A stretch of 62,938 nt of DNA. Source: an uncultured Rhodospirillales bacterium (GTDB lineage: Bacteria > Pseudomonadota > Alphaproteobacteria > Acetobacterales > Acetobacteraceae). The notes beneath the pieces were generated by a model that had not been told where the DNA came from, searched no databases, and saw only the letters and a program-made list of their open reading frames with translations. How positions within the stretch are numbered: position 1 is the stretch's first letter; every line of letters begins with the position of its first letter. The stretch covers positions 1 through 62,938 of the forward strand of contig CAIMSN010000145.1 of the NCBI GenBank assembly GCA_903844135.1, read 5' to 3'. Both the position numbers and the translations under genes were made by a program. Positions 15,790 to 24,600 of the stretch are shown here, piece after piece.

Positions 15790-18279
15790 TCAGGGTGCGC
15801 GCTGCGGCAGCGTCGATGACGGGACCGCGCGGCCGAAACGCTCCAGCTCCCGCTGCAGCCGGCGCGCCAGGGCCGGCCCGTCGCTGGCCAGCGTGGCACT
15901 GTCGATGCCGCGCGCTTCCCCGCTCGCCTCGTGCAGCGCGCGCGCGCCGACATTGGCGGCGATGCTGCGCAGGGCATGCAGTTGGTCGCGAAACGCGGGC
16001 ATGTCGGCATCGCCGGCGGCCTGCGACAGGCGCGCGATCAGCGTCGCGGCATCCGCCTGGAAGCCGGCCAGCAGCTCGGCCACGAAGGCCGCGCCGCCGA
16101 GACGCAGCAACGCGTCGGTGACCTGTCGGTCGAGCGGCGGCAGCGCCGCGCGGAAGCGCGGATGGTCGGCCAGCCTGGCGAGCGCGGGGGGTTCGACGGC
16201 CGTCTCCCGCGCCGGCCGCGCCGTCTCGCGCCGCATGCCTGGCACCATCGCCTCGATCTGCGCGACCAGGCGATCCGGTTCGATCGGTTTGCCGAGGCAC
16301 AGATCCATGCCCGCTTCCAGACAGCGGGCGCGCATCGTCTCGGTCGGATCGGCGGTCAGCGCCACGATCGGCAGGCGATCGGGGCCGGTCTCCGAGAGCC
16401 GATGCAGCCGCGCGGCATCGAGCCCGTTCAGCACCGGCATGTTCACGTCCATCAGCACCAGGTCGAAGCCGCCCGGCGCCAGCGCCTCGAGCGCCTGATC
16501 GCCGTCGCAGACCAGGGTGGCGCGATGCCCGGCCCGTTCCAGCACCTTGGCCAATACCTGCCGGTTGATGGCGTTGTCGTCCGCGACCAGGATCTCGAGG
16601 GCGCGCAGAGGCGGCCGCCTCGCCTCCTCGGCCGGCGGCCGCTCCGTGGTCCGATGCAGGGTGGCGGCGCGGCCGATCGCCCGCGCCAGCGCTCCGTCCG
16701 GCAGATCCTGCGGCACGCCGGCATCGACGAAGCCGGCCACCGCGTCGCGCGTCGCCGCAGCGTCGGTGTCGGCGCCTGGTCCGGCGATCAGCACGCAGCC
16801 GAGGTCGCGGGTCGGATCGAGCCGGGTCAGCGCCTCGGCATCCGCCGCCAGGGCGGCCGGATGGTCGCGCTGCAGGACGACGATCCTGGCCGGCCGGCTG
16901 GCCGTGGCGCCCCGGACCGCCTCTTCGATGACGGAGGCGAACGAGACCGGGCCGAGCGATGCGGCCTGCGCCGCCGCCCGCCGGCGCGTGTCGGGATCGT
17001 CGACCAGCAGCACGCAGCCGGCCGCCTTGTCCTCGATCATCGCCGCGACCGGCGCGCAGCGCGGCGTGTCGAGGGTGAACCAGAACCGGCTGCCCTGGCC
17101 GGGGGTGCTCTCGACGTCGATCTCGCCGCCCATCAGCAGCACCAGGCGACGGCAGATCGCCAGACCCAGCCCGGTGCCGCCGAACCGGTCGATGATGCTG
17201 CCGTCCGCCTGGGCGAAGCTCTCGAAGATCAGCCGGCGCGCGGCGGGCTTGATGCCGATCCCGGTATCCGTCACCGAGACCGACACTCCGACCCTGCCTT
17301 CGGCTGCCGCGCGCGGTTCGATCCGGATCGTCACCGTGCCGGCCTCGGTGAACTTCACCGCGTTGCCGACCAGATTGATCAGGATCTCGTGCAGGTGCCG
17401 GCGATCGGCGAACAGCGTTTCCGGCACGTCCGGCGCGAGATGGACGCCGAGCCGGAGGCCCTTGCTCCTGGCCTGCGGCTTCAGCAGGGTGGTGACGTCG
17501 GCCAGCAGCGGCGTCAGCGCGAACGCGACCGGCTCGACCGGCATGCGTCCGGCATCCAGACGCGAAAAATCCAGCACCGCGCTGATCAGGTCGAGCAGGC
17601 GGCGCGTGCCGCTGTCCAGCGACGCGGCGAGCGCGCGCTGCTCGCCATCGAGCGCCGTGTCGCCGAGCAGCGCGACGCTGGCGACGATCGCGTTCAGCGG
17701 CGTGCGGAACTCGTGGCTGACGCTGGCGAGGAACATGCTCTTGGCCCGGCTCGCCTCCTCGGCATGACGCGTCGCGCGCGAGAGCTTCCTGATCAGCACG
17801 CCGGCATAGGGGGGCAGGATCGCCAGGGCCGCCAGCAGCCCCAGGCTGGTCGCTGGAACCGATTGCCAGAACACGCTGGTGCAGAGGACGCCGACGAATC
17901 CGGCGATGGCGCAGAGCGTCGCGGCCAGCAGATAGCGCATGCCGAACCGGAAGCCGTTGCCGAAGATCGCCCACAGATACAGCGGATAGAACAGGCCGGC
18001 GGCCTCGCCGCCGACCGACAGTGCGATCGAGATGGCCATCATGTCGGCGACGATGGCGATCGACCGTCGCGCGACCGAGCGCCGCCTGCGGATCAGGACG
18101 TCGAGCACGATCGCGCAGGCCAGCGCGAGATAGACGGAAGCGGCGAGACCGATCGTCCGACCCGGCAGTCGATGCGCCAGCACGAAGACGGCGCCGGCGG
18201 TGCCGAACAGCAGACGGTTGAAGGCCATCTCGTGCTCGTTGTCCGGCACCAGGGCCAGCAGGGCGCGGAGCCGTCTCAT
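15790..18279 (-). CDS. rpfC: RpfC-like hybrid sensor histidine kinase (DSF sensor)
   Basis: An 829-residue membrane hybrid kinase. Residues ~20-165 carry about five hydrophobic segments with an RpfC-like end (GNGFRFGMRYL). Then come the HisKA domain with SHEFRTPLN (His189), HATPase with Asn306 (NLVGNAVKF), DTGIGI and GGTGLGL, a receiver with Asp611 (LMDVNMP), and a C-terminal HPt with His768 (LHALRSIAANVGA). It is longer than Xanthomonas RpfC (726) because of a ~120-residue insert at 420-540 that begins CVLLVDDPDT and looks like a second, degenerate receiver. The start ATG at 18279 overlaps the stop of the upstream REC-PAS-GGDEF-EAL gene (ATGA), so the two are coupled. It is predicted to sense the DSF made by the rpfF product at the window's left edge. 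Confidence 0.87.
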   Translation of the reverse strand: MRRLRALLALVPDNEHEMAFNRLLFGTAGAVFVLAHRLPGRTIGLAASVYLALACAIVLDVLIRRRRSVARRSIAIVADMMAISIALSVGGEAAGLFYPLYLWAIFGNGFRFGMRYLLAATLCAIAGFVGVLCTSVFWQSVPATSLGLLAALAILPPYAGVLIRKLSRATRHAEEASRAKSMFLASVSHEFRTPLNAIVASVALLGDTALDGEQRALAASLDSGTRRLLDLISAVLDFSRLDAGRMPVEPVAFALTPLLADVTTLLKPQARSKGLRLGVHLAPDVPETLFADRRHLHEILINLVGNAVKFTEAGTVTIRIEPRAAAEGRVGVSVSVTDTGIGIKPAARRLIFESFAQADGSIIDRFGGTGLGLAICRRLVLLMGGEIDVESTPGQGSRFWFTLDTPRCAPVAAMIEDKAAGCVLLVDDPDTRRRAAAQAASLGPVSFASVIEEAVRGATASRPARIVVLQRDHPAALAADAEALTRLDPTRDLGCVLIAGPGADTDAAATRDAVAGFVDAGVPQDLPDGALARAIGRAATLHRTTERPPAEEARRPPLRALEILVADDNAINRQVLAKVLERAGHRATLVCDGDQALEALAPGGFDLVLMDVNMPVLNGLDAARLHRLSETGPDRLPIVALTADPTETMRARCLEAGMDLCLGKPIEPDRLVAQIEAMVPGMRRETARPARETAVEPPALARLADHPRFRAALPPLDRQVTDALLRLGGAAFVAELLAGFQADAATLIARLSQAAGDADMPAFRDQLHALRSIAANVGARALHEASGEARGIDSATLASDGPALARRLQRELERFGRAVPSSTLPQRAP

Positions 18280-20402
18280 GCGCGCTGCGCCGGATCGGTG
18301 TCGTGCCGCTCCAGCAGGGCCGCCAGCGTCATCGGATGGCCGATATAGTAGCCCTGGATGTGGTCGCAGCCCTCCGCGGCGAGGTGGGTCAACTGTTCGA
18401 CGGTCTCGACTCCTTCGGCGACCACGCCCATGCGCAAGCCGTGCGCCAGGCCGATGATGCTGCGGACGATCGTCGCATCGCTGTCGTTGCTCAGCATCGT
18501 GCGGACGAACGACTGGTCGATCTTGAGACGGTCGGCCGGGAACGTCTTGACGTGTCCGAGGAAGGAGTAGCCGATCCCGAAATCGTCGATCGCGATCTGC
18601 ACGCCGGTCTCGCGCAGCGCCCGCAGCCCGGTGGCGGTCTCCGCCAGATCGTCCACCAGGTCGCGTTCGGTGAGTTCGATTTCCAGCAGCGACGGATCGA
18701 GTCCGGTGCGGTCGAGCGCCGTCCTGATGGTGTCCTGTACCCGCGCGGTGGCGATCCTGAGCGGCGAGATGTTGACGCCCACCCGCACGCCGCCGAGGCC
18801 CTGGCGCTGCCATCGCGCCGCATCCCGGCAGGCGCGATGCAGCACCCAGTCGTCGATCTCGACGATCGTCCCGTCCTCCTCGGCGAAGGGGAGGAATTCG
18901 CCCGGCAGTACCAGGCCGCGGCTCGGATGATTCCAGCGCAGCAGCGCCTCGACGCCCTGCACCTGCCCGGTGCGCAGGTTCAGTTGCGGCTGATAGAACA
19001 GCGCCAGCGCGTCGGTGCTCAGCGCGTGCCGCAACTCGCGTTTCAGGCGCAGCGCCTGGCCGATCCGCTCGTTCATGTCGGGCACGAAGAAGCGGTAGCT
19101 CTCCCTTCCCTCGCTCTTGGCCTGATACATCGCCATGTCGGCGTTGCGCAGCATCTGTGCCGGATCGATGCCGTCCGCGGGCGCCAGGGTGATGCCGATG
19201 CTGCCGCTGACGGAGATCTCCTGCCCGTCCATGGCGATCGGCCGGCCGATCCGTTCGATGATCCGCCCGGCAAGCCGCGACGCCTCCGTGCGGTCGGTGA
19301 GCGGCGCCTGCAGCACGGCGAACTCGTCGCCGCCGATCCTGGCGACCATGTCCAGCGGGCCGACGCAGCTTCGCAGATGGTCGGCCACGGTGCGCAGCAC
19401 GGTGTCGCCGCGGTGATGGCCGAACTGGTCGTTGACCGCCTTGAACCGGTCCAGATCGAGAAAATGCAGCGCCACCATCGGTCCGTTGCGGCCGGCACGG
19501 CCGAGCAGGGCGCCAAGCCGCTCCTGCAGCATCTGACGGTTCGGCAGATCGGTCAGCCCGTCATGGCTGGCGACGTGCCGCAGATGCCGTTCCGCGTCCT
19601 TCCGGCTGGTGATGTCCAGCGACGTGGTGAGGACACTGCCGATCGCACCGCCGCTGTCGCGCAGCGGAGACTTGGTGGTGAGCAGGACCCGTCTCTGCCC
19701 CGACCGGTCCACGATTTCCTGTTCGAACGAGGGAATCGGTTTGCCGCTGCGGAACACGAGCTGGTCGAGCGACAGGCTGCGCCGCTCGTAGGCCGGTCCG
19801 AAGGCGGGATCCGAGCTGGTGCCGGCGCCGTGGCCGATCTCGGCCTGCATGGCGTTGACGAACACGACCCGACCGGAGGCGTCCGCGGCGCTGATGAAGG
19901 CGGGCACGGTGTCGATCACCTGTGCCAGCGCCTCCGCGTTGTCGCGCACCAGCTTCTCGCGCGAGAGCAGGCTGATCTCGAGTTCGCGTTCGAGATCCCG
20001 CGCCCGGGCCTGGATGAAGCGATGCTGGTCGTGCATGCGCAGCAGGTTGCGGCCACGGGTGATGAATTCCGCATGGTCCACCGGGCTCTGCAGGAAATCG
20101 GTGGCGCCGGCCTGCAGCGCCAGCAGCCGATAGGAGCGGTCGTCGTAGGCGGTGATCACCACCACCGGAACGTCCCGGCCGTTCGGCAGGGCGCGCAGCC
20201 GGGCGGTGAAGGCGGCGCCGTCGAGATCGGGCATCTTGTAGTCGGTGATCACCAGATCGGCGTCGTGCCCGGCGAGCCAGTGCAGCGCCGCCAGGGGATT
20301 GTCGAACGACGCGACCTCGATCCGGTCCGCCAGCGAGCGGGCAAGCTTCGCGTAGATGTTCCGATTGGTCGCGCGGTCGTCGAGAATGGCGATCAGGGGC
20401 AT
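18276..20402 (-). CDS. REC-PAS-GGDEF-EAL response regulator, RpfC partner in place of RpfG
   Basis: A 708-residue soluble c-di-GMP response regulator. Residues 1-118 are a receiver with acidic pair Asp8/Asp9 and phospho-acceptor Asp54 (ITDYKMP). The usually invariant Lys of the KP motif is Ser106 (FLQSPVD). A PAS/PAC domain spans ~150-275. GGDEF (~280-440) keeps GGDEF at 357-361 but has no RxxD I-site (GPLD instead). EAL (~450-700) keeps EAL 485-487, NIS, the LTE glutamate, DDFG, LKID and AEGVET, so phosphodiesterase activity is likely. In Xanthomonas the RpfC partner is RpfG, a REC-HD-GYP phosphodiesterase; here a bifunctional enzyme occupies that slot. Start ATG at 20402 is where the receiver begins; no clear ribosome-binding site precedes it. 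Confidence 0.9.
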   Translation of the reverse strand: MPLIAILDDRATNRNIYAKLARSLADRIEVASFDNPLAALHWLAGHDADLVITDYKMPDLDGAAFTARLRALPNGRDVPVVVITAYDDRSYRLLALQAGATDFLQSPVDHAEFITRGRNLLRMHDQHRFIQARARDLERELEISLLSREKLVRDNAEALAQVIDTVPAFISAADASGRVVFVNAMQAEIGHGAGTSSDPAFGPAYERRSLSLDQLVFRSGKPIPSFEQEIVDRSGQRRVLLTTKSPLRDSGGAIGSVLTTSLDITSRKDAERHLRHVASHDGLTDLPNRQMLQERLGALLGRAGRNGPMVALHFLDLDRFKAVNDQFGHHRGDTVLRTVADHLRSCVGPLDMVARIGGDEFAVLQAPLTDRTEASRLAGRIIERIGRPIAMDGQEISVSGSIGITLAPADGIDPAQMLRNADMAMYQAKSEGRESYRFFVPDMNERIGQALRLKRELRHALSTDALALFYQPQLNLRTGQVQGVEALLRWNHPSRGLVLPGEFLPFAEEDGTIVEIDDWVLHRACRDAARWQRQGLGGVRVGVNISPLRIATARVQDTIRTALDRTGLDPSLLEIELTERDLVDDLAETATGLRALRETGVQIAIDDFGIGYSFLGHVKTFPADRLKIDQSFVRTMLSNDSDATIVRSIIGLAHGLRMGVVAEGVETVEQLTHLAAEGCDHIQGYYIGHPMTLAALLERHDTDPAQRA

Positions 20403-20725
20403 GGTGGACAGGCGATCCCGAAGCGTCGCAAAGCGGCGGGCGGAGCGGAGGGCGGGCAGGGGCGGGACGGGCGAGCGCCGACGCCACGGCCGGTTCGGCT
20501 GCGCCACCCTATGCCGTCCCCAGTCTCCGCCGCTAAATGATTCGCCCCGGGCCCTGCTCCTGACGGCCTGTTTTCAAGCATGTTCATATTTTGTTCTTGA
20601 TCGGTCGGATAAACTGGTAAAGGATCGACTTGCGGTTCGGCCCGGCGTCCGAGGAGGCAGGTCGAGCCCGCAGCCGGGACGGCACGAGGCTGCTCCTGTC
20701 GGCGAGCGGCTCGGGAGGGTGTGTG
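20403..20725. other. Divergent promoter region between the REC-PAS-GGDEF-EAL and radical SAM genes
   Basis: This 323-nt gap has no convincing gene. Its centre, ~20575-20625, is distinctly AT-rich for this genome (for example CATGTTCATATTTTG and GATAAACTGGTAAAGG) and is the likely promoter zone for one or both divergent operons. A GGGAGGG ribosome-binding site for the radical SAM gene lies at 20713-20719. Confidence 0.5.
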
Positions 20726-21853
20726 ATGGGCGAACAGGCAGGCCGCATCGTTCCGATCCGCCACGGCCGCGGCGTCTCGACCAACGTCGCCAACCGCTTC
20801 GAGTCGCTGATCGCGGCGCCGTTCGACGATGGCTGGTCCAGCATCGAAGAGGAGCAGGCCGCGCCGCCGAAGGTGGCGACCACGCTGACCCCGGATCGCA
20901 GCCGCAGCGCCCTGTCGCGCAACGACAGCCCGGATCTGGGCTTCGACCGCGCGATCAATCCCTATCGCGGTTGCGAACATGGCTGCGTCTATTGCTACGC
21001 CCGTCCGAGCCACGCCTATCTCGGCTATTCGCCGGGGCTGGATTTCGAGACCAGGCTGACCTTCAAGCCGGACATCGCCGCGCTGCTGGAGCGCGAGCTG
21101 CGCCGGCCCGGCTATGTGCCGCGGCCGGTGGCGCTCGGCTCCAACACCGATCCGTATCAGCCGATCGACCGCACCCTGGCCCTGACCCGTCAGGTGCTGG
21201 AGGTGCTGGAGCGGTTCGGCCATCCGGTCAGCATCGTCACCAAGTCCGCGGGCGTGCTGCGCGACGTCGATATCCTGCGCCGCCTGGCCGACCGCGGCCT
21301 GGTGCGGGTTTGGCTGTCGGTGACGACGCTCGATCCGGTGCTGGCGCGCAGGATGGAGCCGCGCGCCGCCGCGCCGGAGCGCAGGCTGCAGGCGATCGGG
21401 CAGCTCGCGAGCGCCGGCATTCCCACCGGGGTGCTGGCGGCGCCGATGATCCCGGGACTCAACGATGCCGAGCTGGAACGCATCCTCGACGCTGCCGCGC
21501 GCGCCGGCGCCCTGGATGCCGGCTATACCCTGCTGCGTCTGCCGCTGGAGCTGCGCAGCATGTTCGAGACCTGGTTGCATCAGCATTATCCCCAACGCGC
21601 CGCGCACGTCCTCGCCCTGATACGACAGACTCGTGAAGGAAGGCTGAACGACAGCCGGTTCGGACATCGTTTCACCGGACAGGGCGTGCAGGCCGACCTG
21701 CTGGCGCAGCGCTTCGCCCTGTCCTCGCGCAAGCTCGGTCTCGATCGTCGCATGCCGCTGCAGACGGCGCATTTTTCGGTGCCGTTCGACCCGTCGGCAG
21801 CCAGGGGACGGCGTGCCGGAAGCGGCCAGGACCGCCAGATGGCGCTGTTTTGA
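20726..21853 (+). CDS. PA0069-family radical SAM protein
   Basis: A 375-residue radical S-adenosylmethionine protein of the PA0069/SplB-like group. The 4Fe-4S motif CEHGCVYCYARPSH (CxxxCxxC) follows INPYRG, a combination typical of this group. LALTRQVLEVLERFGHPVSIVTKS and a PMIPGLND segment complete the partial TIM barrel. The ATG at 20726 has GGGAGGG at a 6-nt spacer; the longer open frame upstream lacks support. Function is unknown in the family. The sequence likeness to spore photoproduct lyase suggests radical chemistry on nucleic acid or protein, which is inference. The stop overlaps the TTG start of guanine deaminase (21850), so the two are probably co-translated. Confidence 0.9.
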   Translation: MGEQAGRIVPIRHGRGVSTNVANRFESLIAAPFDDGWSSIEEEQAAPPKVATTLTPDRSRSALSRNDSPDLGFDRAINPYRGCEHGCVYCYARPSHAYLGYSPGLDFETRLTFKPDIAALLERELRRPGYVPRPVALGSNTDPYQPIDRTLALTRQVLEVLERFGHPVSIVTKSAGVLRDVDILRRLADRGLVRVWLSVTTLDPVLARRMEPRAAAPERRLQAIGQLASAGIPTGVLAAPMIPGLNDAELERILDAAARAGALDAGYTLLRLPLELRSMFETWLHQHYPQRAAHVLALIRQTREGRLNDSRFGHRFTGQGVQADLLAQRFALSSRKLGLDRRMPLQTAHFSVPFDPSAARGRRAGSGQDRQMALF

Positions 21854-23229
21854 CGTCCGATCTGCGTGGCCGCACCCTGCTCTGCGACGCGTTCCACGCG
21901 CCGACGGCCGGTTCGGCGTGCCGGCTTCGCGACGCGCTGATCGATGTCGGCCGGGACGGTGTCATCGCCGCGGTGCGCCTGCCCGGCGAGCTGGGATACG
22001 ACGACGCCCGCGCCGCCGCCGATCGCGCCGGCACGCTGCTGCGTCTCGACGGCTATCTGCTGCCCGGCCTGGTCGATCTGCACGTGCATGCGCCGCAGTT
22101 TCGCCAGCTCGGCCAGGCGCTCGACCTGCCGCTGCAGGACTGGCTGCAGCGCTACACCTTTCCGCTCGAGGCGCGCTACGCCGACCTCGATTTCGCGCAC
22201 CGGACCTACGCCGCCCTGGTCGGCGACCTGCTGGCCGGCGGCACCACCACGGCGGTCTATTTCGCCACCCTGCACGGTCCGGCGACCCTGCATCTGGCGG
22301 AACTCTGCCTCGCAAGCGGGCAGCGGGCGATGGTCGGCCGGGTGGCGATGGATCTGCCGGAGCTCTGTCCGGATTTCTACCGCGACCAGGATGCGATGGC
22401 CGCGCTCGACGGAACGCGCGCGCTGATCGCGCGGATCCGGGCGCTTCCCGGCAATGACGGGCTGGTGCAGCCGATCGTCACCCCGCGCTTCGTCCCCGCC
22501 TGCACCGACGCGCTGCTGGACGGGCTGGGCGTGCTGGTGCGCGAGCAGGGCTGCGCGGTGCAGACCCATTGCTCGGAAAGCGACTGGGCGCACGACCATG
22601 TGCGCGACCGGTTCGGCCGCACCGACGCCGCGGTCCTCGACGAGTTTGGCCTGCTGACCCGCCGCACCGTGCTGGCGCACGGCAACGCGCTCACCGTGGA
22701 GGACATGGACCGCATCGCCCGGCGCGGTTCCGGCATCGCGCATTGTGCGTTGTCGAACGCCTATTTCGCCGGCTCGGTGTTTCCGCTCCGGGCGGCCCTG
22801 GCGCGCGGCGTCCGGGTCGGGCTCGGCACCGACATCTCCGGCGGTCCGAGCGCGTCGCTGTTCGACGCCGCCCGCATGGCCGTCGCCGCGTCGCGCATGC
22901 TGGAGAGCGGTGTCGATCCCGACCTGCCGCCGGAGCGCCGCGGTCGCGGGGATTCGCGGATCGACATCGCCACCGCCTTCCATCTCGCCACCGCCGGCGG
23001 TGCCGCCGTGCTCGATCTCGCGGTCGGCTCGTTCGCCGCCGGCATGGCGTTCGACGCGATCCGGATCGATCCGGACGCGCCTGGCGGCACCCTGCGGATC
23101 TGGGGCTCCGAGAGCGATGCCGACCTGCTGGCGACGCTGCTCTACGGCACGTCGCGCGCCAACATCGCCGCGGTCTGGACCGGCGGCAGGGTGGCCGGCG
23201 CAGCGAGGCTCTCATCAGCCTGGCCCTGA
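21850..23229 (+). CDS. guaD: Guanine deaminase
   Basis: A 459-residue cytosolic amidohydrolase converting guanine to xanthine and ammonia. Zinc-ligand and active-site motifs visible are PGLVDLHVHAPQ, QTHCSESDW, VLAHGNAL, HCALSNAYFAGSVFPL and GLGTDISGGPSASL, in the order and wording of GuaD. The start is TTG at 21850, overlapping the radical SAM stop (TTGA), which implies coupling. Downstream and convergent is an NCS2 xanthine/uracil permease whose stop lies 30 nt away; together they would serve purine salvage or nitrogen recovery. A 15-bp tandem repeat covers the stop codon. Confidence 0.9.
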   Translation: MTSDLRGRTLLCDAFHAPTAGSACRLRDALIDVGRDGVIAAVRLPGELGYDDARAAADRAGTLLRLDGYLLPGLVDLHVHAPQFRQLGQALDLPLQDWLQRYTFPLEARYADLDFAHRTYAALVGDLLAGGTTTAVYFATLHGPATLHLAELCLASGQRAMVGRVAMDLPELCPDFYRDQDAMAALDGTRALIARIRALPGNDGLVQPIVTPRFVPACTDALLDGLGVLVREQGCAVQTHCSESDWAHDHVRDRFGRTDAAVLDEFGLLTRRTVLAHGNALTVEDMDRIARRGSGIAHCALSNAYFAGSVFPLRAALARGVRVGLGTDISGGPSASLFDAARMAVAASRMLESGVDPDLPPERRGRGDSRIDIATAFHLATAGGAAVLDLAVGSFAAGMAFDAIRIDPDAPGGTLRIWGSESDADLLATLLYGTSRANIAAVWTGGRVAGAARLSSAWP

Positions 23230-23265
23230 TCAGCGTGGCCCTGATCAGCGTAGCCCTGATCAGCC
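23221..23265. repeat. Three-copy 15-bp tandem repeat at a convergent gene junction
   Basis: Units TGGCCCTGATCAGCG (23221-23235 and 23236-23250, identical) and TAGCCCTGATCAGCC (23251-23265) run head to tail. The guaD stop (23227-23229) falls in unit 1 and the permease stop (23260-23262, minus strand) in unit 3. Each unit contains the palindrome CTGATCAG, so stop codons (TGA) occur on both strands in every unit. It probably arose by slippage; it may help end both reading frames. Confidence 0.75.
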
Positions 23266-24585
23266 GGCCTTTTCGGCCAGCCTGACCGGCAGCAGGAGAT
23301 TCAGCAGGATCGCCGACGCCGCCCCGACCGCGGTCGCCGAACCGGCCAGTTCGCGCAGCGGCAATGCCCAGCCGGCCAGCAGCGGAGGCGGCAGCAGCGC
23401 CGCGCCGAGCCCCAGCAGCACCGGCAGCCCGCCGACCATCGTGGTGCGCTCGTCGAATCCCGCCGCCGCCAGGATCCGCAGCCCGCTCATCAGGATCACC
23501 ACGCACAGCACCCCGAACAGGCCGCCGATCACCGGCGCCGGCACGCAGGCGATGAACGCCGCCAGCTTGCCGCACAGCCCGAACGCCACCAGGAACAGGG
23601 AAGCGACCAGGAACACCGAGCGGCTGGCGACCCCGGTCAGGGCGATGATGCCGCCATTGGCCGAGTATCCGGTCACCGGCGGGCTGCCCAGCAGCGCCGA
23701 CACCAGGCAGCCCAGCCCCTCGCCGAACGCGCCGCGATCCGCCTGCGCATCGCCGAACCGCTGGCCGGTGATCGCCGCCACCACCAGCCAGGTCCCGGTG
23801 GTTTCCGCCAGCACCACCGCATAGACCAGCAGCATGGTCAGGATCGCGCTGACGGAGACATGCAGCGGCAGATCCAGCCCGGCCAGCCTCGGCCGCAGCA
23901 GCCAGGGCGCCGCCGCCACCGTCGACAGATCGAGCCGCCCCATTCCCCAGGCCAGCAGGCTGCCGCCGAGCAGCGCCACCAGCACCGACCCGGTCCGGAG
24001 CAGCCGCCCGGTTTGCCCCAGCGCCGCGCCGCCCAGGCTCGCCGCCACCACCAGCCCGCCCGAGGCCAGCGCCAGCAGCAGATTGCCCGAGAGCCGGTCC
24101 GGCGGCCCGGACAGCACGTCCGCCTGGATCGCCACCGGCATCAGCGTGATGCCCACCACCACGATCACGGCGCCGCCGACCAGCGGCGGCACCAGCCGTC
24201 TCATCACCCGATGGAACAGCCGCAGCGGCCAGCCCACCAGCGTCAGCAGCAGCGCGCCCGGGATCAGCGCCGTGACCGCGGTGCCGAGCCCGTCCATCCC
24301 GCCGCCGGAGGCGGCCGCGATCGCGATCATCGCCCCGATCGGCACGTAGGACGGCCCCTGCATCAACGGCAGTTTCAGACAAAGCTGCGACTGGATCAGG
24401 CTGGCCAGCCCGGCCGCGATCAGCCCCGCCGCGATCAGCCCGGCCAGGGCCGGCGCCGGCAGGCCGAGAGCGCTGCCGATCAGGAACGGGACGATATACA
24501 CATCCATCGACAGCGCGTGCTGCAGCCCGAGCGGCAGCGCCTGCCACGGCGGAATCCGGTCGTCCGGACCATGCAGCAGCGTCAT
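23260..24585 (-). CDS. NCS2-family xanthine/uracil permease
   Basis: A 441-residue inner-membrane nucleobase:cation symporter. About 12-14 hydrophobic helices are spread along the chain. Family signatures include LQHALSMDVYIVPFLIG near residue 23, MQGPSYVPIGA, and ETTGTWLVVAAITGQRFG followed by SPPVTGYSANGGII, which is the NCS2 substrate-site region. It is convergent with guanine deaminase, and xanthine (the deaminase product) or guanine-related purines are plausible substrates; uracil cannot be excluded. The ATG at 24585 lies only 16 nt after the CDF transporter stop, so the two may share a transcript. It ends within the tandem repeat at 23221-23265. Confidence 0.88.
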   Translation of the reverse strand: MTLLHGPDDRIPPWQALPLGLQHALSMDVYIVPFLIGSALGLPAPALAGLIAAGLIAAGLASLIQSQLCLKLPLMQGPSYVPIGAMIAIAAASGGGMDGLGTAVTALIPGALLLTLVGWPLRLFHRVMRRLVPPLVGGAVIVVVGITLMPVAIQADVLSGPPDRLSGNLLLALASGGLVVAASLGGAALGQTGRLLRTGSVLVALLGGSLLAWGMGRLDLSTVAAAPWLLRPRLAGLDLPLHVSVSAILTMLLVYAVVLAETTGTWLVVAAITGQRFGDAQADRGAFGEGLGCLVSALLGSPPVTGYSANGGIIALTGVASRSVFLVASLFLVAFGLCGKLAAFIACVPAPVIGGLFGVLCVVILMSGLRILAAAGFDERTTMVGGLPVLLGLGAALLPPPLLAGWALPLRELAGSATAVGAASAILLNLLLPVRLAEKAG

Positions 24586-24600
24586 GCGAAAAGGCGGCGC

